Source: Deltaproteobacteria bacterium (GTDB lineage: Bacteria; Myxococcota_A; Polyangia; Polyangiales; JADJMO01). From it: a DNA stretch of 64,000 nucleotides. The DNA lies in NCBI GenBank assembly GCA_022843175.1, contig JALHOE010000018.1, positions 1 to 64,000 of the forward strand, given 5' to 3'. A model generated the notes under the pieces. The model was not told the DNA's origin, made no database searches, and was given only the letters and a program-made list of their open reading frames with translations. Made by a program: the position numbers and the translations under genes. Shown in pieces: positions 7,906-16,972 of the stretch (positions are counted from its first letter, which is position 1; each line of letters opens with the position of its first letter).

Positions 7906-8343
7906 ATGCGCGGACGGGCGGCTTGGGCAGCTTGGGCAGCTTGGGCCGTCGCGTGTTCGCCGTCCGTGGGAAGGCGTGAGCCGGCGGTTCCATCGGCGCC
8001 GTTGGCTCACGCCGACCCGACTGTGCAGTATCAAAAGCTCTACGCGGAAGGCGCGGGCTGTTTTCGAGCCGCTGACTACGTCTGCGCCGCCGACAAATTC
8101 AACCTCGCATACGAAGCTCTGCCCCGAACTGACGCGCTTTTCATGCTGGCCTCTGCACACGAGAGGTTGGGACACCTGCGCGTGGCGCACACGCTGTACC
8201 GCCGGTACTTGAAGTCGTCACCGAAAGATCGCGCCGAAGTAGAGCGGCGCGTGATGGCAATAGAGCAGAATCTCGAATGCACGCCGACGGACAAGCTTTA
8301 CGGCAACTGCGCAAACGGGAAGCCTGTCTACCCGCCGGAGTAG
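7906..8343 (+). CDS. small lipoprotein with TPR-like repeat, copy 1
   Basis: A 145-residue protein. A signal region containing AAWAAWAAWAVAC ends at a lipobox-like cysteine. Three tandem 9-bp units (GCTTGGGCA type) encode this repeated Ala-Ala-Trp. The mature part contains GAGCFRAADYVCAADKFNLA, DALFMLASAHERLGHLRVAH and TLYRRYLKSSP, a pair of TPR-like helical hairpins, then a cysteine pair near the C-terminus. It is paralogous to the next gene. The function is unknown. TPR-type lipoproteins usually act as envelope scaffolds. Confidence 0.7.
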   Translation: MRGRAAWAAWAAWAVACSPSVGRREPAVPSAPLAHADPTVQYQKLYAEGAGCFRAADYVCAADKFNLAYEALPRTDALFMLASAHERLGHLRVAHTLYRRYLKSSPKDRAEVERRVMAIEQNLECTPTDKLYGNCANGKPVYPPE

Positions 8344-8392
8344 CAGACCTCAGATGGCGGGCAACCTCGGACGGCCCTGATACGTTCAACGG

Positions 8393-8869
8393 ATGAGGAG
8401 ACGCAGCCGTCGGCTCGCCATACCCGTCGTCACACTGGCCGCCGCGGTGGCGTCGGTGGCGTGTCGCCGAGACAGCCCTCCGCCGATCGTGCGCACCCAG
8501 GTGGCCCCACTTCCCGCGTCGTCGACCTCGCGCGCACGCGACCACTACCTAAAGGGCGGTGAGTGTTTTCGTGCAGGCGATTACGAGTGCGCGATGGAAC
8601 ACTTCAAGATCTCCTACGAATTAACGGGCGATCCGAACGCGTTGTTCATGTTGGCGTCTTCTCATGACAACGCCGGTCGGTGGCGCGCCGCCCGCAAGCT
8701 CTACCGCCACTACCTCCGCACCAATCCGGTGGAGCACCTCGACGTCAAAACGCGGATTGAACGTCTCACCAAGCAGATTTCGAGCGCGTGTACCCCAGCC
8801 CAGAAGCTATACGCCGGATGCAGAGCCGACGGGAAGCCGCTCTATCAGGGCGACGACGGCGACGATTAG
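8393..8869 (+). CDS. small lipoprotein with TPR-like repeat, copy 2
   Basis: A 158-residue paralogue of the preceding gene, separated by 49 bp. It has a signal peptide ending VASVAC, then GGECFRAGDYECAMEHFKIS, ALFMLASSHDNAGRWRAARK and LYRHYLRTNP. The C-terminal ACTPAQKLYAGCRADGKPLY mirrors the CTPTDKLYGNCANGKPVY of copy 1. The tandem pair is probably co-transcribed. The conserved cysteine pair and C-terminal motif define a small family whose role I cannot name. Confidence 0.75.
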   Translation: MRRRSRRLAIPVVTLAAAVASVACRRDSPPPIVRTQVAPLPASSTSRARDHYLKGGECFRAGDYECAMEHFKISYELTGDPNALFMLASSHDNAGRWRAARKLYRHYLRTNPVEHLDVKTRIERLTKQISSACTPAQKLYAGCRADGKPLYQGDDGDD

Positions 8870-8965
8870 CGCCTGACGAAAGCCGTTGTATCCGCCAACG
8901 GAGTAAAACTCGCCCACCGAGGCCGTTGAGATACCTGTCGAGGATCGAACCCTGGAGAGTAGTCC

Positions 8966-9427
8966 ATGCGCAGCGACATCGAGTTGGGAGACGACGAGTC
9001 CATCACGTTGGTCTGCGCGGACGTTCGAGCCCGAGCCCCCGTCGGCGGCCGGGTGAACTGGCGAGGTGACCTCCAACTGCGGGATCGCGTCTGGATCACC
9101 GTCCCGGACTTCTACAGGAACGACGACAGGAGGCACGAGGAGGACGCCAGGGCGCTCCTGGACGCATCGGGCAAGCTCGATCCCAGCAGCGACTTGGGCA
9201 GGGCCGCCGCAAGCCTTGGAGCCTACGGTGCCCCCGGTACGACGACCGTCGCGACGATCGGAGGCTCGTCGGTCGAGTTCACCGGGGGAGGCACCAAGGT
9301 CGTGTCGTCGAAGATGTCGGTCTTCGACGCGCTGCGAGGCGAGCGAACGGTCGACCTCGCGAGAGAGTTGGCGACGCTGCGGGCCGCGATCCTTGAGCTT
9401 CACGATCGCATCGGTGGTGGGAAGTGA
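8966..9427 (+). CDS. hypothetical soluble protein
   Basis: A 153-residue protein without a signal peptide or recognised domain. It starts at ATG 8966 after a good ribosome-binding site, GGAGAG, eight bases upstream. The sequence is acidic with glycine-rich turns such as VATIGGSSVEFTGGGTKVVS, and ends in an amphipathic helix, LARELATLRAAILELHDRIG. Its TGA overlaps the GTG of the next gene by four bases, so the two products are made together. The partner is a predicted exported protein. I do not infer a function. Confidence 0.65.
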   Translation: MRSDIELGDDESITLVCADVRARAPVGGRVNWRGDLQLRDRVWITVPDFYRNDDRRHEEDARALLDASGKLDPSSDLGRAAASLGAYGAPGTTTVATIGGSSVEFTGGGTKVVSSKMSVFDALRGERTVDLARELATLRAAILELHDRIGGGK

Positions 9428-9957
9428 CTCTGAGTTCGCGCGGCCTTGGGATGCTGGTGGCCGGCGCCGCGCTGGTGCTGGCACAGACGTCCCAGGCCTA
9501 CGACAAGCGTCACCGTATCTCCCTCGTCGCGAGTCCGCTGTCCGTAAGCTCGAAGGTCAGTGGCTACCTACCGAACGCGCGGCGCGTCGACCGGTACATG
9601 CTGGCCGCAATCCACTACGAGGTCCGTGCGATCAGCATCTTGCACCTCGGGGTCTTGACCGAGACGAACGCGATGGGGGCCGGGCTTGCCGGCACGCTCG
9701 GCTTGTCCGGCGCTATCGGTCGCGTGACGGTCGGCGGAGGTGCGGCGGTCGGTGGTGCCTGGTTGTGGCGCCCCGAAGACCAGCCTGGAGGCACGCGCGT
9801 GGACCTCTACCTTCACGGTGGGTACGCCGTTACCGAGAGCATTGTGCTCGGCCTTCGATTCGGACTATCGGCAGCGGGCTTCGGTAGCGCGGCCGACGGT
9901 ACCTCGAACTACTACTGGACGTTTCCCGTCGCATTCATCGCGACCTATCGTCTTTGA
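9424..9957 (+). CDS. predicted outer-membrane beta-barrel-like protein
   Basis: A 177-residue protein with a GTG start coupled to the preceding gene. An N-terminal signal peptide ends near LAQTSQA. The mature protein alternates short hydrophobic strands and glycine turns, such as GVLTETNAMGAGLAGTLGLS and TVGGGAAVGGAWLW, and ends in an aromatic-rich strand, YYWTFPVAFIATYRL. This pattern suits a small eight-strand barrel or surface protein. No family was recognised and the barrel assignment is inference. Confidence 0.6.
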   Translation: MTLSSRGLGMLVAGAALVLAQTSQAYDKRHRISLVASPLSVSSKVSGYLPNARRVDRYMLAAIHYEVRAISILHLGVLTETNAMGAGLAGTLGLSGAIGRVTVGGGAAVGGAWLWRPEDQPGGTRVDLYLHGGYAVTESIVLGLRFGLSAAGFGSAADGTSNYYWTFPVAFIATYRL

Positions 9958-9969
9958 GAGGAGATCAAG

Positions 9970-10014
9970 ATGGTCTCGCTGCGTGCGGCGGAATTCAGCG
10001 CAGCAGCTCCGTGA
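9970..10014 (+). pseudogene. truncated gene start
   Basis: A GAGGAGA ribosome-binding site, spaced normally, precedes ATG 9970. The reading frame MVSLRAAEF then meets, at about 9995, the 3' end of the oppositely oriented NRDE gene and stops after 14 codons. It looks like the first codons of a third gene of the 8966-9957 operon, cut off at a junction. The inference rests on the well-formed start and the abrupt change of context. Confidence 0.4.
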
Positions 10015-10720
10015 AGTCCACGAACGGCGTCGTGCACGGTGGGCCCTCTGCGTGCCGATACTCGTGCACCACGCCGGGCTCGAGCCGCACAATCGCCGAC
10101 GAGCGCGTGCCGTAGAGCGGGGTGTGGATGCAGAGGGCTTGCAGCTCGCGGAGCATGTCGTGACTCAGGAAGGAGCCGGGCACGTCGGGGACGTCGGCCT
10201 TCTGGTGGTCGGCGAGGATCGTCTCGAGCGGCACGCCTTCGGCGAGCAGCGCCTCGGCGCGGCGGGTCTTCGGATAGTCCTCGGCGCCGATGCGGTCGTT
10301 GGCGAGCACGATCACGCCGGGGGCGAGCTCTTCGATCGTGAGCTCGTCGCGCGCGTAGGCGACGAAGAGGCGATGGCCGTCGCCGAAGAGGAGGTTGAAC
10401 GGGTTGTAGCTCTTGCCGTCGACGGCGCGGAGGTGCTCGAGGACGCCTTCGACGGTGCCGCGGCGGAGTGCTTCGAGCACGAGCTCGCCGCGGGAGTGCT
10501 TGGTGGGATCGGGTGGGCGGAGCGTGCGTTGGTTGGTGACGGCGACGAACAGGCCGCGTGGGGTGAGGCCGAGCCAGGTGCCGCGCGCCACGGCGTCGCG
10601 GCCGCCGACGATGCCCGGTTCGAGGAGCGCGGGGGGAAGCGCGGGGCGGGCGTAGAACTCATCGCGGTTCGCGGCGATGGTGAGCGAGCCCTCGCGGTGA
10701 ACGGCGATGATGGTGCACAT
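9995..10720 (-). CDS. NRDE/TANGO2 family protein
   Basis: A 241-residue protein starting MCTIIAVHREGSLTIAANRD. The N-terminal Cys and the NRDE box (residues 18-21) define the NRDE (TANGO2) family. Also seen are GTWLGLTPRGLFVAVTNQR and SHDMLRELQALCIHTPLYGT. Members are soluble and share the N-terminal nucleophile fold layout, and the eukaryotic TANGO2 has been linked to heme or lipid handling. The bacterial substrate is not established. ATG 10720 places the family's Cys at position 2. The gene lies between the acquired segment and the siroheme/sulfur block. Confidence 0.9.
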   Translation of the reverse strand: MCTIIAVHREGSLTIAANRDEFYARPALPPALLEPGIVGGRDAVARGTWLGLTPRGLFVAVTNQRTLRPPDPTKHSRGELVLEALRRGTVEGVLEHLRAVDGKSYNPFNLLFGDGHRLFVAYARDELTIEELAPGVIVLANDRIGAEDYPKTRRAEALLAEGVPLETILADHQKADVPDVPGSFLSHDMLRELQALCIHTPLYGTRSSAIVRLEPGVVHEYRHAEGPPCTTPFVDFTELLR

Positions 10721-10725
10721 GACCT

Positions 10726-10805
10726 GGAGCCGCGAGCGTAAGCGAGCGGGTTGTCGAGAAGGAATACGGGTTCGGGACAACCCGCTCGCTGACGCTCGCG
10801 GCTCC
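10726..10805. repeat. long-armed REP-like palindrome
   Basis: Two 30-bp arms, 10726-10755 and 10776-10805, are reverse complements with one mismatch and flank a 20-bp loop. The arm core is CCCGCTCGCTGACGCTCGCG. The element fills the gap between the NRDE gene start and the stop of the methyltransferase gene. One further arm is at 11563-11592 inside the same methyltransferase gene, and a related core is at 6724-6885. In translation such arms read NPLADARGS or PRASASGL. Confidence 0.85.
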
Positions 10806-10814
10806 GAGACGGCG

Positions 10815-11606
10815 TTACGACGCCAGCGCGAGCAGGGTTTCGGCGGTGACGGCGCGGGACACTACGTCGCCGACCACGATCAGCGCCGGCGCCGGCAGTT
10901 GTGCGCGCGCGACGTCCTCGGCGATCGTCTCGAGGGTGCCGATCACCAAACGCTGGGTGGGGCGTGTGGCGTGGGCGATCACTGCGACCGGCGTCGAGGG
11001 GGCGCGACCGGCGTTGATCAGCGACGACGCGGTCTCCGCGAGGCGGCCGAGGCCCATGTAGAGGACGACCGTGCCGGTGATCGGGACGGTGACCGCGAGC
11101 TTCGGATCGCCGTCGCCGCTGGACGCGTGCGCGGTCGCGAAGGTGACCGACGAGGCCTCTTCGCGGTGGGTGAGCGGGATGCCCGTGGCCGCTGCCGCGC
11201 CGAGCGCCGCGGAGATGCCGGGGACGATCTCGAACGCGAGGCCCGCCGCGGCGATCTCCTCGGCCTCCTCGCCGCCGCGGCCGAAGATCATCGGATCGCC
11301 GCCCTTGAGGCGGACGACCGTCTTGCCCTCGCGCGCGCGCTCGATCACCGCGGGGTGGATCTTGTCCTCGTGGTAGCGGCAGCCCTTCGCGCGGCGGCCG
11401 ACCGGGATGCGCTCGGCGTGCGGGGGGGCGAGGGCGAGGATTTCGTCGGAGATGAGCTCGTCGTAGGCGATGACGTCGGCTTCGCTGAGCGCGCGGACCG
11501 CTTTGATGGTGAGGAGCTCGGGGTCTCCGGGGCCGGCGCCTACGAGCCAGATTTTTCCTTGCGACAACCCGCTCGCTGACGCGCGCGGCTCTGGGTGTTT
11601 ATGCAT
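10815..11606 (-). CDS. cobA: uroporphyrinogen-III C-methyltransferase (SUMT)
   Basis: A 263-residue SUMT that methylates uroporphyrinogen III twice with SAM to give precorrin-2, the branch point to siroheme and cobalamin. Signatures are IWLVGAGPGDPELLTIKAVR near residues 19-38, AYDELISDEIL, VVRLKGGDPMIFGRGGEEAE, and EIVPGISAALGAAAATGIPL. The first residues, PEPRASASGLSQ, are encoded by a copy of the REP-like repeat (11563-11592). The N-terminus has thus been extended or replaced by repeat DNA, and the true start could be the TTG after it. It overlaps ssuC by eight bases and ends the minus-strand sulfur operon. Confidence 0.94.
   Translation of the reverse strand: MHKHPEPRASASGLSQGKIWLVGAGPGDPELLTIKAVRALSEADVIAYDELISDEILALAPPHAERIPVGRRAKGCRYHEDKIHPAVIERAREGKTVVRLKGGDPMIFGRGGEEAEEIAAAGLAFEIVPGISAALGAAAATGIPLTHREEASSVTFATAHASSGDGDPKLAVTVPITGTVVLYMGLGRLAETASSLINAGRAPSTPVAVIAHATRPTQRLVIGTLETIAEDVARAQLPAPALIVVGDVVSRAVTAETLLALAS
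11563..11592 (-). repeat. REP-like arm inside the cobA 5' end
   Basis: A single arm of the palindromic family found at 10726-10805, with the shared core ACCCGCTCGCTGACGC. It lies in frame within cobA and supplies about residues 5-15 of the protein. SUMT proteins normally begin directly at the GKVYLVGAGPGDPELL segment, so this is an insertion at, or a redefinition of, the N-terminus. Confidence 0.75.
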
Positions 11607-12283
11607 CTGCGGTTCCCCAGCGGCGGCCGACTTCGCGGTCCAGGCGACCGAACAACAACCACTCGCTCGCGCGGCCGAGCGCGACGATGGTCACGATGAT
11701 GGCGAGCACCAGCGCGGTGTCGCCGATGTCGCGGCCCGTCTCGAGCAGCTGCCCGAGACCGCCGGATACGAAGAGGAGCTCACCCGCCATCAGCGAGCGA
11801 AGCGCGAACGTCCACCCGAGCTTGGCGCCGGAGAGGATGCCGGGGAACGCCGCCGGGATGACCACCGAGAAGAGGAGTCGCGGGCCGCTCGCGCCCATCG
11901 TGCGCGCGGCGCGGACCAGCTGCGGCGGCACCTGACGGACGGCGCCGTCGGTCGCGACGGCGATCGGGAGCAGCGCGCCGAGCACGATCACCGTCTGGAT
12001 CGCCCACTCGCTCAGGCCGAACCACAGGATCGCGAGCGGCAGCCAGCAGATCGACGGCACCGACGACAGCCCGAGGATCAGCGGACCGACCGTGGACTTC
12101 ACCTTCTGCGAGCGCGCGAGCGCGACGCCGAGCAGCACGCCGAAGACGACCGAGAAGCTGTAGCCGATGAGCAAGCGCACGACGCTCGTGGCGATCGCGC
12201 GCGTGAGCGTGCCCTCGCGCACCGCGGCCACGATCGATCGCCCGACCGCGAGCGGGCCGGGGAAGAGCGGGCTGTGCGCGAGG

Positions 12284-13213
<930 letters not shown>

Positions 13214-13255
13214 GCCTTTGGGATAGCGGACGCCCTTTATGTTGTCAAAGCGCGT

Positions 13256-13933
13256 TCAGCGCTCGTAGGCGATCAGATTCAGGTATCGCGCCTCGGCCCC
13301 GCCCGGGTTCTCGTAGATGTGCGGGCGGTCGGCCGGGAAGCAGATGGAGTCGCCCGCCGCGAGGTCGTGCGACTCGCCGTCGACCGACAGCCGGACGGCG
13401 CCGGTGAGCACCACCAGCACCTCGCTCGTGCCGCGGGCGTGGGCCTCGGCGGCGTGCTGCGAGCGGGGCGCGAGGCGAAGCTCGTAGAGCTCGATGAGCG
13501 GCGACGCGCCGACGGGGGCCAGCGGCCGGCTCTCGAGCTTTCCGTCGAGCGAGCGGAGGACCGTCGCGTCGGCTCGGCGCAGCACGGAAACGGCCCCGCG
13601 CGCCTCACCGACCAGCTCCGCGAAGGGGACGCCGAGGCCGACCGCGATCTTCCACAGGAGGCCGATCGTCGGCGTGGACTTGTAGGTCTCGATCTGCGAG
13701 AGCGCGGCGCGGCTGACGCCGCTCGAGGCCGCGAGATCGTCGAGCGACATCGCCCGCGCCTTGCGCTTGACCCGGAGGTTGTCGGCGACGCGACGCCCGA
13801 GCTCGGCCGCGCCGATGTCGTCGCCGCTGCCGGAGGCCTTGCCCCTTACGCGCGCGGGCTTGGGCGCGGGCTCCGCGACCGCCGTCACCGCCTTCTGCGC
13901 TGTCCCCTTGCGTGCGGCCACCGGTTCCTCCAC
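13256..13933 (-). CDS. XRE-cupin transcriptional regulator of the sulfur block
   Basis: A 225-residue regulator. An Ala/Pro/Lys-rich N-terminal extension is followed by an XRE helix-turn-helix (about 45-105) with MSLDDLAASSGVSRAALSQI. A cupin domain (about 130-220) contains HARGTSEVLVVLTGAVRL and SICFPADRPHIYENPG. In this family the cupin binds a small ligand. It starts at GTG 13933, divergent from cysC across 62 bp, and is followed by ssuB on the same strand. Control of both sulfur operons is a strong inference from position. The putative operator is listed at 13941-13969. Confidence 0.9.
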   Translation of the reverse strand: MEEPVAARKGTAQKAVTAVAEPAPKPARVRGKASGSGDDIGAAELGRRVADNLRVKRKARAMSLDDLAASSGVSRAALSQIETYKSTPTIGLLWKIAVGLGVPFAELVGEARGAVSVLRRADATVLRSLDGKLESRPLAPVGASPLIELYELRLAPRSQHAAEAHARGTSEVLVVLTGAVRLSVDGESHDLAAGDSICFPADRPHIYENPGGAEARYLNLIAYER

Positions 13934-13940
13934 AATAACG

Positions 13941-13969
13941 GACGCCGCGTCGACATATCGAACGGCGTC
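13941..13969. promoter_or_regulatory. inverted repeat in the regulator-cysC intergenic region
   Basis: Arms GACGCCG and CGGCGTC are exact inverted repeats separated by 15 bp, with a partly symmetrical ATAT centre. The site is central in the 62-bp gap between the divergent regulator (start 13933) and cysC (start 13996). That is where an autoregulating divergent repressor would bind. Its function is inferred. Confidence 0.5.
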
Positions 13970-13995
13970 ACAGTTTCAACTACGGACCTTACACG

Positions 13996-14574
13996 ATGTC
14001 GCGGAAAGATAGGGGCGCCGTCCTCTGGTTCACGGGGCTCTCGGGAGCCGGCAAATCCACCCTCGCAGAGGCCGTGGCGCCGCGGCTTCGCGCCGAGGGC
14101 AAGAAGGTCGAGTCCCTCGACGGCGACGTCGTGCGGACGCACCTGTCCAAGGGCCTCGGCTACACCCGCGAGGACCGCGAGCTCAACGTCGCCCGCATCG
14201 CGTTCGTCGCGCACCTCCTCCAGCGCAACGGCGTGTTCGTGCTGGTCTCGGCGATCTCGCCGTACCGCTCGATGCGCAGCGCGGCGCGGGAGCTCATCGG
14301 GCAGGACTTCGTGGAGATTCACGTCGCGCCGCCGCTCGAGGAGTGCATCCGCCGCGACGTGAAGGGCCTCTACGCCAAGGCCATCTCCGGTGAGATCAAG
14401 GAGTTCACCGGCATCAGCGATCCCTACGAGCCGCCGGAGTCCGCCGAGCTCACGCTCGATACGAGCGCGATGAGCATCGACGAGGGCGTGGGACGCATCG
14501 TTCAGCGCTTGCGGGAGCTGTCGTTCCTCGAGCCGTCTTCTGTCGACCGTCAACCGTCAACCGGGAATCCGTGA
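13996..14574 (+). CDS. cysC: adenylylsulfate kinase
   Basis: A 192-residue APS kinase that phosphorylates APS to PAPS with ATP. It has the P-loop GLSGAGKST (14-22), SLDGDVVRTHLSKGLGYTR, DRELNVARIAFVAHLLQRNG, ISPYRSMRSAARE and GISDPYEPPESAEL. The last residues, SSVDRQPSTGNP, are encoded by a CCGTCAACCGTCAACC-type heptad repeat and are not family sequence. The TGA overlaps the ATG of the sulfite reductase. It is first gene of a four-gene sulfur operon. No ATP sulfurylase is in the window. Confidence 0.95.
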   Translation: MSRKDRGAVLWFTGLSGAGKSTLAEAVAPRLRAEGKKVESLDGDVVRTHLSKGLGYTREDRELNVARIAFVAHLLQRNGVFVLVSAISPYRSMRSAARELIGQDFVEIHVAPPLEECIRRDVKGLYAKAISGEIKEFTGISDPYEPPESAELTLDTSAMSIDEGVGRIVQRLRELSFLEPSSVDRQPSTGNP

Positions 14575-16298
14575 TGTCCAACGCGCCCTTCATCCCTCGT
14601 TTCTCCTCGCCCGCCGACATCGACGAGTTCGTCAGCAAGCTCGAGGCGTTCGAGAAGGGGGAGCTCGGGCCGGATCAGTTCCGCGCCTATCGCCTCACCC
14701 GCGGCGTCTACGGCCAGCGCCAGACCGACGTGCAGATGCTCCGCGTGAAGGTCCCCGGCGGCCTCCTCGGCAAGGAGCAGCTCGACGCCATCGCCGACGT
14801 CGCCGACACCTACTCGCGCGGCTTCGCCCACATCACCACGCGGCAGAACTTCCAGCTCCACTTCATCAAGATGAGGGACGCCGAGCCGGCGATGCACCGC
14901 TGCGACCAAGCTGGCCTCACCACCCGCGAGGCGTGCGGCAACAGCGTGCGCAACGTCACCGCCTGCGAGCGCGCGGCGATCTGCGGCGACGCCGCGTTCG
15001 ACGTGTCGCCCTACCAGGAGGCCACCGTCCGCTACTTCCTCCGTCACCCGCTCGCCGCCACGCTGCCGCGCAAGTTCAAGATCGCGTTCAGCGGCTGCGG
15101 CACCGACTGCGCCGTCGCCGCGATCCACGACCTCGGCTTCATCGCCAAGTCACAAGGCGGCGTCGCCGGCTTCAAGGTCGTCGTCGCCGGCGGCCTGTCG
15201 ACGCTTCCCATGAACGCGATCGTGCTCCACGACTTCGTGCCCGCCGCCGAGATCGCGCGCGTCGGCGAGTCGATCCTCCGGGTGTTCGACCGCCTCGGCA
15301 ACCGCGAGAACAAGCACCGCGCGCGCCTCAAATACGTGCTCAAGAAGCTCGGCGAAGAGGGCTTCCGCGCGAAGTACCAGGAGATCCGCGCCGAGGTCGA
15401 CGCCGAGGCGAGGGCCGAGCTGAAGCTCCCCGAGAACCCGCAGCGCACGCCCGCGCCGCCGGTCGAGCTCGCGGGGCGCGAGTCGGGCGTGCACCCGCCC
15501 CCCGGCTACCTGCAGTGGCGCGCGGCCTCGGTCGTCGACCAACGGCAGGACGGCTACACCGCCGTCTACGTCCGCCTCAAGCTCGGCGACATCAACTCCG
15601 CGCAGATGCGCGCGTTCGGCCCGCTGATCGAGAAGTACGGCGACGGCTCGGCGTACCTCACGATCGATCAGAACCTGATGATCCCCTTCGTCGACAAGCG
15701 CTCGCTGCCGGCGATCTTCGTGGCGCTCAAGGAGCTCGGGCTCGCCGAGCTCGGCATCCACACCGCGAAGGACGTCACCTCGTGCCCCGGCGCCGAGACG
15801 TGCAACCTCGCGGTCACCTCCTCGCGTCAGCTCGCGGCGGCGATCAGCGATCGCCTCGACCAGCCGGACGCCGAGCACCTGCAGGGCCTCGCCGGCACGG
15901 TGATCAAGCTCTCGGGCTGCCCCAACTCGTGCGGGCAGCACCACATCGCCGACCTCGGCTTCCACGGCGCGGCCAAGAAGGAGGGCGGCAAGACCTACCC
16001 GATGTACCAGCTGCACCTCGGCGGCGGCATCGACGAGAACGGCGCGTACTTCGGGCGGCAGGTCGTGAAGCTCGTCGCGCGCCGCGTGCCCGAGGCCGTC
16101 GTGAAGCTGCTCGCGCTCTACGAGGCCGAGCGCACCGAGGGCGAGACGCCGAAGTCGTTCTTCAAGCGCGTCGACGGCAAGCGCGTCGTCGCGGCGCTCG
16201 GCGATCTGGTGGGCGGGTTCCAGGCCGGCGAAGAAGCAGACATCGGAGAGACCGTCGGCTTCCAGGTCGCGGTCGGCGAGGGAGAGTGCGCCGCCTGA
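14574..16298 (+). CDS. sir: ferredoxin-type nitrite/sulfite reductase
   Basis: A 574-residue siroheme and [4Fe-4S] reductase that takes sulfite to sulfide with six electrons. The N-terminal ferredoxin-like half-domain has HITTRQNFQLHFI and CGNSVRNVTAC, and there is a second copy after residue 310. The cluster ligands follow the classic spacing: two cysteines in SCPGAETC near 403 and 409, and two in SGCPNSCG near 448 and 452. ATG 14574 shares a base with the cysC stop, with GTG 14571 directly before it. The siroheme pathway genes at 6174 and 10815 fit this enzyme. Sulfite rather than nitrite is inferred from cysC and cysH beside it. Confidence 0.92.
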   Translation: MSNAPFIPRFSSPADIDEFVSKLEAFEKGELGPDQFRAYRLTRGVYGQRQTDVQMLRVKVPGGLLGKEQLDAIADVADTYSRGFAHITTRQNFQLHFIKMRDAEPAMHRCDQAGLTTREACGNSVRNVTACERAAICGDAAFDVSPYQEATVRYFLRHPLAATLPRKFKIAFSGCGTDCAVAAIHDLGFIAKSQGGVAGFKVVVAGGLSTLPMNAIVLHDFVPAAEIARVGESILRVFDRLGNRENKHRARLKYVLKKLGEEGFRAKYQEIRAEVDAEARAELKLPENPQRTPAPPVELAGRESGVHPPPGYLQWRAASVVDQRQDGYTAVYVRLKLGDINSAQMRAFGPLIEKYGDGSAYLTIDQNLMIPFVDKRSLPAIFVALKELGLAELGIHTAKDVTSCPGAETCNLAVTSSRQLAAAISDRLDQPDAEHLQGLAGTVIKLSGCPNSCGQHHIADLGFHGAAKKEGGKTYPMYQLHLGGGIDENGAYFGRQVVKLVARRVPEAVVKLLALYEAERTEGETPKSFFKRVDGKRVVAALGDLVGGFQAGEEADIGETVGFQVAVGEGECAA

Positions 16299-16972
16299 AC
16301 GAGTCAGAGCTGGAGCAGGCGACCCCGCGCGAGCGACTCGCGTGGGCGGTCGACCGCTTCGGCGAGCGCCTGCTGTTCACGTCGTCGTTCGGCGCGGGGG
16401 CGGGCGTGCTCCTTCATTTGTGGAGCGAGGTCGCGCGCGGGCTCCCGGTGGTGTTCCTCGACACGGGCTTCCTGTTCCCCGAGACGCTCGAGTACCGCGA
16501 TCGTCTGGTCGAGCTCTTGAAGCTGAACGTCGAGGTGGTGCGGCCGGCGGTGGGGCGCGAGGAGTTCCTCCGCGAGAACGGGGCGAACATCATGGAGTTC
16601 AACCCGGACCTCTGCTGCGACCACAACAAGGTCGACCCGCTCAAGCCGTACCTCGCGCGGGCCGAGGGCTGGGTGTCCGGCGTGCGGCGCGATCAGTCGG
16701 CCGCGCGCGCGTCGACGCCGATCCTGCTCCCCACCGAGGAGGGCCCGATCAAGGTCCACCCGCTCGCGACGATGACGGCGGCGGAGGCGAAGGCCTACGT
16801 GCTCGAGCACGCGATCCCCGAGCACCCGCTCGTCGCGCGTCGGTACCTCTCGATCGGCTGCGCGCCGTGCACCCAACCCGTGGCCGAGGGCGAGGACGAG
16901 CGCGCCGGTCGCTGGGCCGGTCGCGGCAAGACCGAGTGCGGCATCCACACGGCGCTGCGACCGCGGTCATGA
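16286..16972 (+). CDS. cysH: APS/PAPS reductase, iron-sulfur type
   Basis: A 228-residue reductase that releases sulfite from APS or PAPS. Seen are LFTSSFGAGAGVLLHLW (PP-loop), PVVFLDTGFLFPETLEYRD, the pair CC in DLCCDHNKVDPLKPYL (110-111), GCAPC (about 192-195) and the catalytic KTECGIH near the end. The CC plus CxxC set is the [4Fe-4S] type usually specific for APS, although cysC in the same operon makes PAPS. No ATG lies near the expected start. GTG 16286, overlapping sir by 13 bases, fits the family length. The end overlaps the next gene by four bases. Confidence 0.9.
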   Translation: MRRLNESELEQATPRERLAWAVDRFGERLLFTSSFGAGAGVLLHLWSEVARGLPVVFLDTGFLFPETLEYRDRLVELLKLNVEVVRPAVGREEFLRENGANIMEFNPDLCCDHNKVDPLKPYLARAEGWVSGVRRDQSAARASTPILLPTEEGPIKVHPLATMTAAEAKAYVLEHAIPEHPLVARRYLSIGCAPCTQPVAEGEDERAGRWAGRGKTECGIHTALRPRS

